Of a stretch of DNA of 11,690 bases, positions 6,101 to 11,690 are shown in pieces. The notes under the pieces were generated by a model that had not been told where the DNA came from, did not search any database, and saw only the letters and a list, made by a program, of their open reading frames with translations. Origin of the DNA: Bacteroidota bacterium (GTDB taxonomy: Bacteria > Bacteroidota > Bacteroidia > Chitinophagales > Chitinophagaceae); contig JAEWIW010000196.1 in the NCBI GenBank assembly GCA_023386855.1, forward strand, positions 1-11,690. The letters run 5' to 3'. A program made the translations under genes and the position numbers. Each line of letters begins with the position of its first letter. Position 1 is the stretch's first letter.

Positions 6101-8470
6101 ATGACAAGAAGAATTACACTGCTTATCCTTTTTATAGGTATTTCCATTTTTTCCATGGCCCAGTATTCCATAAAAGGGAGGGTTCAATCGGCTGACGGTC
6201 AGCCTATTGGTCATGTGAACCTGACGCTGAAGGAGATCCGTAAGAGTACTGTTTCAAATGAAAGAGGCTATTATGAATTCAGCAATATCCCGCAGGGAAA
6301 TTATACACTGGAACTGAGTTTCATCGGGTATGAATCTATTAACACTACAATTGAGGTTTCAGGCGATAAGGAAATAAGCTTTAATATGAAAGAGAACCCT
6401 GCAGAACTTTCCGAAGTGACCTTTATCTATAACCGCAATGTGAACGATTATGAAGCAGCAGTGGGTAAATCGGCGATCAAGCCTATGGACCTTCCTCAAA
6501 GCGTGGCCGTGATCGGGGAATCCCTGATCCGCGACCAGCAGGCGCAGAAATTAAGTGACGTTATAAAGAATGTGAACGGTGTATACCTTGGAACTGCCAG
6601 GGCAAGTACACAGGAAAATTTTTATGCGCGTGGATATAGTTTCAGCTCAAACAATATGTTCAAGAACGGTTCCAGGATCAATTCAGGAACTATGCCTGAA
6701 GTAAGTTCACTAGAAAGCATTGAAGTACTTAAAGGTGGAGCAGCTATTCTTTATGGCAATGTTGCGCCGGGAGGTATCCTGAACATGGTGACCAAAAAAC
6801 CAAAATTCCAGTTTGGTGGTGAAGTGGCCATAAGAGCAGGAAGTTATGACCTGTTCAAACCTATGGTTGACCTTTACGGACCAATCAGCAACCGGGTAGC
6901 ATACCGTGTAAATGGTTCATTTGAAAGTGCAGGTTCGTTTCGTGACAAGGTTTCTTCAAAAAGATATTATGTGAATCCCTCGCTTTTAATAAAGTTGAAC
7001 GATAAGACTGACCTGATCGTTGAAGGAGATCACCTTAAACATGAATTCACGCCTGATTTTGGTATCGGCTCATTAAATAATAATCGTGTTGCACCCGTAT
7101 CCAGGAACAGTTTCTATGGAACCGACTGGCAGTATTCTACCACTACACAATCAAACGTATCAGCGACATTGAAGAAAAAGCTTTCTTCAAAATGGAACCT
7201 TGACCTGATTGGTTCTTATAACAATTATGGCAGGGATTATTACGCAGTTGAAAGGATACAGGCAAAAGAAAATGGTGACTGGTCGAGGCCTTTAGGAAGA
7301 ACAGATACTAAAGAACAATACCTGACAGCGCAGGCAAATTTGAACGGCCGCTTCAAAACCGGGAAAGTTAAGCATACATTATTAGCCGGTGCAGATGTAG
7401 AAAGGTATCTTACTTTGAGCTATCGCTTCGATATTCAGGGAAGTATTTATGATACCATCAACCTGCTAGATCCTAACAAATTTGTTCCCCGTACGGATAT
7501 TCCTGTAGCAACTAGGACTGAATTATTGGAAACACCCGTTAACAGGGCTGGCGTGTATGTGCAAGACCTGGTAAGTTTGTCAGATAAATTCAAGTTCCTT
7601 GTTGGAGTAAGGTGGTCAATGCAGGAATCCCAATCCGCAAGTACAAAGTATTTATTGAAAGATTCAGTATCTATGAGTGCTTATAATAAGGACCAGGCTT
7701 TTTCTCCGCGTGTTGGTTTGGTTTACCGCCCTAATGCAAACACATCATTGTTCGCAAGCTACAGTAATTCATTTTCTGATAACAGGGGAACAGATATTTA
7801 TAACAATGCCCTTCCTCCATCCATTATTGACCAGTTTGAAATTGGGATCAAAAATATTCTTTTCAAAGGCCGCCTTACTGCAAATCTTACTGCTTACCGT
7901 ATTATCAATAATAACCTTGCACAAACGGCACAGTTCGACAGGGATGGTTTGCCCAATAATAATTCATCATTGAAAGAACTATCCGGGCAAACAACCAGTG
8001 ATGGAGTTGAGCTGGATATTACCGCAAACCCTGCAAAGGGATTTTCAGTAATGGCTGGATATAGTTACAATAATATGCGTTATACCAAAACACCTGATAC
8101 CAAGGGAAGTTATATTGAAGGTGAACGATTGGTTAACACTCCTGCCAATACCGCCAATGCTAGCATATTCTATACTTTCCAGGAAGGTGCATTAAAGGGA
8201 TTGAAACTTGGGGCGGGAGGATTCTATGTTGGCGACAGGTTTGGTGGTTGGAACAATACAAAAGACCAGGCGCAGAATTATTCAAGGCTGATCGCTGTAG
8301 ATGAATTCACCACTTTTGATCTTAGTATAGGGTATACGTATAAAAAGATTTCATTGCTGGCTAAGTTATCGAATGTGGGTAATACCTATAACTATTATGT
8401 GCATGAGAACTATAGTATCAATCCTATTCCGCCAAGGATGCTGGTAGGTACTATTGCATACAAATTTTAA
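6101..8470 (+). CDS. TonB-dependent siderophore-type outer-membrane receptor
   Basis: This 789-residue receptor has a Sec signal peptide cleaved after SMA (A20). A carboxypeptidase-regulatory-like domain follows at about 22-97, then a candidate TonB box ELSEVTFIY (102-110) and a plug domain (about 125-233). The plug carries DLPQSVAVIGESLIRDQQAQKLSDV, split here as DLPQSVAVIGE and LIRDQQAQKLSDV, then NFYARGYS, SIEVLKGGAAILYG and GGILNMVTKKP, which are characteristic of ferrichrome/hydroxamate-type siderophore receptors. The barrel fills the rest and ends IAYKF with terminal Phe. Its size is smaller than SusC proteins and it has no SusD partner, so iron-siderophore uptake is the best call. The actual ligand is not visible. 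The PepSY protein encoded downstream supports an iron role. A weak AAGG lies just before the ATG. By eye its codons are less GC-rich than those of the SusC/SusD genes. Confidence 0.9.
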   Translation: MTRRITLLILFIGISIFSMAQYSIKGRVQSADGQPIGHVNLTLKEIRKSTVSNERGYYEFSNIPQGNYTLELSFIGYESINTTIEVSGDKEISFNMKENPAELSEVTFIYNRNVNDYEAAVGKSAIKPMDLPQSVAVIGESLIRDQQAQKLSDVIKNVNGVYLGTARASTQENFYARGYSFSSNNMFKNGSRINSGTMPEVSSLESIEVLKGGAAILYGNVAPGGILNMVTKKPKFQFGGEVAIRAGSYDLFKPMVDLYGPISNRVAYRVNGSFESAGSFRDKVSSKRYYVNPSLLIKLNDKTDLIVEGDHLKHEFTPDFGIGSLNNNRVAPVSRNSFYGTDWQYSTTTQSNVSATLKKKLSSKWNLDLIGSYNNYGRDYYAVERIQAKENGDWSRPLGRTDTKEQYLTAQANLNGRFKTGKVKHTLLAGADVERYLTLSYRFDIQGSIYDTINLLDPNKFVPRTDIPVATRTELLETPVNRAGVYVQDLVSLSDKFKFLVGVRWSMQESQSASTKYLLKDSVSMSAYNKDQAFSPRVGLVYRPNANTSLFASYSNSFSDNRGTDIYNNALPPSIIDQFEIGIKNILFKGRLTANLTAYRIINNNLAQTAQFDRDGLPNNNSSLKELSGQTTSDGVELDITANPAKGFSVMAGYSYNNMRYTKTPDTKGSYIEGERLVNTPANTANASIFYTFQEGALKGLKLGAGGFYVGDRFGGWNNTKDQAQNYSRLIAVDEFTTFDLSIGYTYKKISLLAKLSNVGNTYNYYVHENYSINPIPPRMLVGTIAYKF

Positions 8471-8500
8471 ACATATTTGTATTCTAATCAATAGCCATAG

Positions 8501-8533
8501 GGAAACGTACATCATGTGCGTTTCCTTTGTTTA
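8501..8533 (+). terminator. Hairpin terminator after the siderophore-type receptor
   Basis: GGAAACGTAC (8501-8510) pairs with GTGCGTTTCC (8516-8525) with one T-G wobble around the loop ATCAT. The T-rich TTTGTTT follows. It lies 30 bp after the receptor stop and 20 bp before the PepSY start, so it probably attenuates rather than blocks transcription into the PepSY gene, unless that gene has its own promoter. Confidence 0.7.
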
Positions 8534-8552
8534 AATCCCTTAAGTAAAAAAA

Positions 8553-9701
8553 GTGAAAATATTTTTCCGCCGGATCCATCTTTATTTAAGCCTGGCTGCA
8601 GGACTGGTCATTATGGTAACCTGTTTAACTGGTGCCATCCTTGTGTTTGAAACCGAGCTTCAGCATTTATTTCATAGTGAAAGATATTATGTTGAGGTAA
8701 CAAACAACCGGCTTCCCTTGCAAAAGCTGGTGACGGAAACCAGGAAGGAACTTGGAAAGGCCAGGATCAATGGTATTAAAGTATATACCGATCCAGAGCG
8801 TTCCATTGAGATATCATATGCGGAAGGTAAAGGTGATCGAAGGATTGCTTTCGTGGATCCTTATTCAGGTAAGCTTCTTGAAAAATATAATCATCGTGAA
8901 AGTTTTTTTTACTGGGTGATGGATGTACATCGCTGGATGCTTGGTGGTGATACCGGTAAGCTCGTGGTTGGAATATGCACATTAATATTCTTATTTATTC
9001 TAATCACCGGGTTTATCTTATGGTGGCCTAAAACAAATAATATATTAAGACAGCGCCTAAAATTAAAACTTGATGGTGGATGGAAGCGAGTGAACCATGA
9101 CCTGCATATTGTATTGGGATTTTATTCCTGCATCTTCCTGTTCATCCTTGCCTTTACCGGTTTGGCATGGTCGTTCGAGTGGTTCAACAAAGGGATCTAC
9201 GCAGTAACTGGTTCAAAGATGAAGCCTGCGAATCCTCCCACTATAGCATTACCAGAAATTAAGGATACGGTAAGTTATGCATCGGGCACCAATATGATCA
9301 GCTATGATAATGCTTTAGAGCTGGTAGCCAATGTAAGTCCTGCTGCAGTATTTTATAATATTGCTGCGCCCAAAGATTCTATATCTCCTTATACGGTATC
9401 AGTATTAAAGATTAATGCTGTACATGAAACTGCCTCGGATACCTATTATGTGGATCCTTATCAACCCCGCATTGCAGGAACGATGAAATGGGAAGAGCGA
9501 AATAAAGGACAGCGGGTAAGGGCCACTTTCAAGCCGGTGCATGTGGCTTCTATTTATGGATTGCCATCGAAGTTGATTGGATTCATCGTTTGTTTGTTTG
9601 GAACAAGTTTTCCTGTTACGGGCATAATTATGTGGATCAACAGGATAAGAAAGAAACCTGTCCGAAGGAAAGCCGGTGCCATGGCTGGAATGGAAGCATA
9701 G
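8553..9701 (+). CDS. PepSY-associated transmembrane protein, likely siderophore reductase
   Basis: This 382-residue inner-membrane protein starts at GTG 8553. An in-frame stop lies just upstream at 8541 and no nearby ATG fits, so GTG is the likely start. The start MKIFFRRIHLYLSLAAGLVI is typical of PepSY_TM proteins. Four membrane segments are visible at about 10-33, 135-157, 185-207 and 338-362, with a large periplasmic PepSY-like segment between TM1 and TM2 and another between TM3 and TM4. Histidines at H9, H126 (VMDVHRWMLG), H182 and H185 (NHDLHIVLGF) and H330 (FKPVH) lie at or near membrane edges and are candidate heme ligands. Family members such as FoxB and FpvG are siderophore-iron reductases of the inner membrane. 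The position 82 bp after a siderophore-type receptor supports that role here. The C-terminus is basic (RIRKKPVRRK), consistent with a cytoplasmic end. Confidence 0.88.
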   Translation: MKIFFRRIHLYLSLAAGLVIMVTCLTGAILVFETELQHLFHSERYYVEVTNNRLPLQKLVTETRKELGKARINGIKVYTDPERSIEISYAEGKGDRRIAFVDPYSGKLLEKYNHRESFFYWVMDVHRWMLGGDTGKLVVGICTLIFLFILITGFILWWPKTNNILRQRLKLKLDGGWKRVNHDLHIVLGFYSCIFLFILAFTGLAWSFEWFNKGIYAVTGSKMKPANPPTIALPEIKDTVSYASGTNMISYDNALELVANVSPAAVFYNIAAPKDSISPYTVSVLKINAVHETASDTYYVDPYQPRIAGTMKWEERNKGQRVRATFKPVHVASIYGLPSKLIGFIVCLFGTSFPVTGIIMWINRIRKKPVRRKAGAMAGMEA

Positions 9702-9710
9702 TTATTAATA

Positions 9711-9746
9711 AGAATGGGCTGGGGATATTGCAGCCCATTCTATTTT
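9711..9746. terminator. Strong terminator between convergent genes
   Basis: AGAATGGGCTG (9711-9721) and CAGCCCATTCT (9731-9741) are perfect 11-bp complements around a 9-base loop, with ATTTT following on the plus strand. It ends the PepSY transcript 10 bp after its stop. On the minus strand it lies just beyond the dehydrogenase stop and is followed by a weaker T/A-rich tract, so it may serve both directions. Confidence 0.85.
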
Positions 9747-9758
9747 GAACAATTATGA

Positions 9759-10478
9759 TCAGAAAGGATTTGTGGAGAATACACTGGACTCTTTCACAAA
9801 AATGCGGCGATTAAGTTTTAGCTGGGCAATAATCAGTTCTGCAAAATCTTCCGGATGCATAACTTTTTCCGGGTCACCGGTAACAAGGTTGGCACTATTG
9901 GCCAGGTCGGTTACTATGGTGCTGGGAGCCATGGCTGTAACACGGATGTTCTGCCTGCGAACTTCCTGCATCAGGCTTTCACTCAGTCCAAATACTCCAA
10001 ACTTGGATGCACTATAAGCACTGGTTACAGGGCTACCTGATTTGCCTGCAGTTGAAGATATATTGATAATATCCCCAGCCTTTTTTTCAAGCATCATGGG
10101 CAGCACGGCCCTGGTAACGTAATATACACCGAAGAGGTTCACCCGGATCATGGCTTCCCAAACCGAAGGTTCTACTTCAAGGAATTTTCCGAAGGTTGCT
10201 GTTCCTGCATTGTTGATGAGAATATCAATCGGCCCCAGCTCTTTGCTGATCTTTTTTACCGCTTCATCCACTTCCTGCATATTGGAAACATCAGCAGTAG
10301 CCGTGGAAGCTTTCATTCCTGTTGCCCTTATCTCCTCTGCCGCAGCCTCCAGGTCGGAGGAAGTCCTGGCAATCAACCCTACCTGTACTCCTTCCTTTGC
10401 CAATGCGATAGCGATGGCTTTACCAATACCTTTTCCTGCGCCGGTGACCAGCGCTACCTTACCTTTAAGAGATTCCAT
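9759..10478 (-). CDS. Short-chain dehydrogenase/reductase (FabG-like, classical SDR)
   Basis: This 239-residue cytoplasmic oxidoreductase has every classical SDR landmark. They are the dinucleotide-binding TGAGKGIG (12-19), D63-V64 contacting the adenine ring, NNAG (89-92), and the catalytic residues N114, S142, Y155 and K159 in SAYSASK. R38 at the end of strand beta-2 suggests preference for NADP(H). The sequence is close to 3-oxoacyl-ACP reductases and to general alcohol or ketone reductases of the same fold. The substrate cannot be told from the sequence, and the gene does not sit among fatty-acid synthesis genes, so a fabG assignment is not justified. The start [13 protein letters not shown] is standard. 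It is a single-gene unit: convergent with the PepSY gene, and pointing away from a possible small gene on the other side. Confidence 0.9.
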   Translation of the reverse strand: MESLKGKVALVTGAGKGIGKAIAIALAKEGVQVGLIARTSSDLEAAAEEIRATGMKASTATADVSNMQEVDEAVKKISKELGPIDILINNAGTATFGKFLEVEPSVWEAMIRVNLFGVYYVTRAVLPMMLEKKAGDIINISSTAGKSGSPVTSAYSASKFGVFGLSESLMQEVRRQNIRVTAMAPSTIVTDLANSANLVTGDPEKVMHPEDFAELIIAQLKLNRRIFVKESSVFSTNPF

Positions 10479-10617
10479 ACCTGTTATTTTTTAATGATTG
10501 TATTAAGGTACCCGAAGGTATTAAAAAATTACCTGTAACCTTTTTTACCGGGCTGCGTCCTATTTCTCGAAACCGGTTAATTAAAACAATAAACACCAAC
10601 AATAAAAAACTTGAATT

Positions 10618-10701
10618 ATGAAAGGCAAATACATCACCACACAAATTAAATTGGCAGTTTTGTCAACAAGTGGTAAGAAGAATATGAAGCAGGCCGCTTA
10701 A
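10618..10701 (+). CDS. Possible 27-residue small protein
   Basis: An ATG at 10618 opens a 27-codon frame starting MKGKYITTQIKLAVLSTSGK and ending with TAA at 10699-10701. The peptide is basic (six Lys) with no Cys and no membrane segment. I recognise no family. Support for expression is indirect. The 30 bases before the ATG form an A-rich leader of the sort that precedes many Bacteroidota genes. A well-formed plus-strand terminator at 10747-10772 has no other upstream plus-strand gene to serve, because the nearest, the PepSY gene, is already terminated at 9711-9746. The transcript could instead be a non-coding RNA. No clear promoter box was found. Confidence 0.38.
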   Translation: MKGKYITTQIKLAVLSTSGKKNMKQAA

Positions 10702-10746
10702 TCAAACTTGACGGTTAAAGTGCCGGAAAGAAAAGGCCTTGCAGAC

Positions 10747-10772
10747 AAAGTCATCGGAAGATGACTTTTTTT
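10747..10772 (+). terminator. Plus-strand intrinsic terminator of a small transcript
   Basis: AAAGTCATC (10747-10755) pairs perfectly with GATGACTTT (10760-10768) around a GGAA tetraloop. The T-run continues to 10772. The minus strand lacks a T-run after the stem, so the direction is plus. It lies 45 bp after the stop of the 27-codon frame. Confidence 0.75.
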
Positions 10773-10774
10773 AC

Positions 10775-10809
10775 AGGAGAAAAGCAGGGATGAATGAATC
10801 CATCCCTGC
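10775..10809 (-). terminator. Terminator of the cytochrome-associated operon
   Basis: GCAGGGATG (10784-10792) and CATCCCTGC (10801-10809) are perfect complements with an 8-base loop. On the minus strand the stem is followed by TTTTCTCC. It lies 16 bp beyond the stop codon of the leftward gene ending at 10826. It stands back to back with the plus-strand terminator next to it. Confidence 0.75.
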
Positions 10810-10825
10810 AGGGGAAAATAAAAAA

Positions 10826-11230
10826 TTAGTGTTGAAAAAACTGGGTAATAAGGTAATAAAGCGCCCATCCTCCAAATACAATATGCCCGATCCAGACCCA
10901 TCCTGGAATACTTCTTGGCGTTTCACTTCCTTCGATTAAAAAGATTTTCTGGTCACCTTTACCATAGGCGTTGATCATAATAGGAATGACTCCATCAACA
11001 ACCTGGTTTTCTTTTATTCCTTCAACGGTTATATCCGGGCCATTCCTTACTGTAAATGGAATTTTACGAATACCTTCTTTACCCTGTGGATCTTTACTTA
11101 CGATCCTGAGAAAATGTTCACCATCTACAAGCTTGCGGGTATCCAGTTCAAAATTGATGGGTGAAGAAAATGAACCTATAGGTTGTTGTTCATCGTCAAT
11201 AAAAATGATAACAGAACTTTTATCTTTCAT
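10826..11230 (-). CDS. C-terminally anchored membrane protein with probable Ig-like domain, function unknown
   Basis: This 134-residue protein has no N-terminal signal peptide (it starts MKDKSSVIIFIDDEQQPIG). Residues about 5-100 alternate hydrophobic and polar positions, with the segment LVDGEHFLRIVSKDPQGKEG (34-53) and then IPFTVRNGPDI. This looks like an immunoglobulin-like beta-sandwich, but I cannot name the family. One transmembrane helix follows at about 109-131 (PGWVWIGHIVFGGWALYYLI), with a His inside it (H116), and the protein ends a few residues later. The start is 7 bp after the stop of the upstream CPAC protein, so the two are co-transcribed and probably translationally linked, behind a c-type cytochrome gene. 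An accessory role in a respiratory complex is inferred only from this context. The lack of a signal peptide leaves the side of the soluble domain uncertain. Confidence 0.75.
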   Translation of the reverse strand: MKDKSSVIIFIDDEQQPIGSFSSPINFELDTRKLVDGEHFLRIVSKDPQGKEGIRKIPFTVRNGPDITVEGIKENQVVDGVIPIMINAYGKGDQKIFLIEGSETPRSIPGWVWIGHIVFGGWALYYLITQFFQH

Positions 11231-11237
11231 TATTGGG

Positions 11238-11492
11238 TCAATTTATAACTGTTCTTTTAATATGATCAGAATTGGTTTCCCTGGGATGAACCAGCCATTT
11301 AACAGAGTAATAAAGTGTAACAAGAACCATAAGGATTGTTGCAACAACCAGCACATAATCAAAATTGCTGTCGGGGCCGGTACCATGCGTAACACCTGCA
11401 AACAGTTTGGGCTGTTGCTTCTGGCAGGCAGGGCAGGCAAAAGCAGTGATGTTCATGGCCAGTGAAAAGAGTATGATCAGTAATTTCTTCAT
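11238..11492 (-). CDS. Small CPAC-containing membrane protein next to a c-type cytochrome
   Basis: This 84-residue protein starts MKKLLIILFSLAMNITAFAC, a signal peptide or first membrane helix. The motif C20-P-A-C23 comes directly at the predicted cleavage point, a CxxC able to form a disulfide or bind metal. There is no following His, so it is not a heme c site. A polar loop (THGTGPDSNFD, 35-45) leads to a second membrane helix at about 45-67, then a basic cytoplasmic end with VHPRE and HIKR. It begins 22 bp after the stop of the cytochrome gene and ends 7 bp before the next gene, forming a three-gene operon. I believe similar short proteins accompany cytochrome oxidase or cytochrome c genes in this lineage, but I cannot name the family. 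Function is unassigned; a redox or assembly role is inference. Confidence 0.78.
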   Translation of the reverse strand: MKKLLIILFSLAMNITAFACPACQKQQPKLFAGVTHGTGPDSNFDYVLVVATILMVLVTLYYSVKWLVHPRETNSDHIKRTVIN

Positions 11493-11514
11493 GATATTTT
11501 TTTACAGTGATCAA

Positions 11515-11690
11515 TTATTTAGTTGCGGCATTCTCAGCGGCATTTTTCTTTGCCAGCGCCATCAGGTTCTTTACTTCTTCAGCAGTAACTTTTTTCGCAT
11601 CATTACCCCAGCTTGTTCTTTCGTGGTTCATGATGGCAGCGATTTCTTCTGCTGAAAGATTGTTATTGGTTCCTATGGGAGGCATGGAAG
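11515..11690 (-). CDS. C-terminal end of a c-type cytochrome (runs off the right edge)
   Basis: The minus strand is open from the window edge to the TAA at 11517-11515, giving 57 residues. They begin SMPPIGTNNNLSAEEIAAI, continue with IMNHERTSWGND, and end in an Ala/Lys-rich tail. The SMPP segment is the typical axial-methionine region of class I cytochrome c. The NHERTSWGN stretch is the usual C-terminal helix-plus-turn of Bacteroidota periplasmic mono- or di-heme cytochromes that feed oxidases. The CXXCH heme site is expected beyond the right edge. It is the first visible gene of the operon with the two small membrane proteins. Whether it is a stand-alone cytochrome or the tail of a larger oxidase subunit cannot be decided from this window. 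Confidence 0.82.
   Translation of the reverse strand, partial: SMPPIGTNNNLSAEEIAAIMNHERTSWGNDAKKVTAEEVKNLMALAKKNAAENAATK

Noticed and set aside
11421..11435. CPAC in the 84-residue protein as a heme c site
   Set aside because: The residue after the second Cys is Gln, not His, so the CXXCH heme motif is incomplete.
1..11690. CRISPR arrays, tRNA or rRNA genes, insertion sequences or integrases
   Set aside because: No regularly spaced repeats, no tRNA-like cloverleaf or rRNA segments, and no transposase or recombinase motifs were seen on reading both strands by eye.

Overview
The window looks like chromosomal DNA of a Bacteroidota bacterium, most likely of the Chitinophagaceae or a close family. 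The reasons are a SusC/SusD outer-membrane pair, a DUF3127 single-strand-binding-like protein (a family I know mainly from Bacteroidota), TonB receptors that begin with a carboxypeptidase-regulatory-like domain, A-rich leaders without clear Shine-Dalgarno sites, and at least one TAnnTTTG-type -7 promoter box. The family-level guess is inference.

Layout. Positions 1-110 hold the start of a lipoprotein on the minus strand. A 296-bp gap follows, with a GC-rich palindromic repeat and the terminator of the next gene. Positions 407-5707 are a minus-strand block read right to left: SusC-like TonB-dependent transporter, SusD-like lipoprotein, DUF3127 protein. A 393-bp divergent regulatory region rich in inverted repeats separates this block from a plus-strand pair: a TonB-dependent siderophore-type receptor (6101-8470) and a PepSY transmembrane protein (8553-9701), with a hairpin terminator between them and a second after the PepSY gene. 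A minus-strand short-chain dehydrogenase (9759-10478) converges on that pair. Next comes a possible 27-codon plus-strand small gene (10618-10701) with its own terminator. Last is a minus-strand operon of three genes: the C-terminal end of a c-type cytochrome, a small CPAC-containing membrane protein, and a C-terminally anchored, probably Ig-like protein.

How the genes work together. SusC and SusD should form an outer-membrane nutrient importer, but no degradative enzyme lies in the window, so the substrate cannot be named. The receptor and the PepSY protein fit a ferric-siderophore route: uptake across the outer membrane, then reductive iron release at the inner membrane. The cytochrome trio probably belongs to a respiratory cluster that continues beyond the right edge.

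The window is mostly ordinary for its lineage. The points most worth a second look are the terminator-backed small gene at 10618-10772, the two unassigned membrane proteins behind the cytochrome, the odd CPGCH-containing N-terminus of the SusC protein, and the inverted repeats between the divergent receptors.
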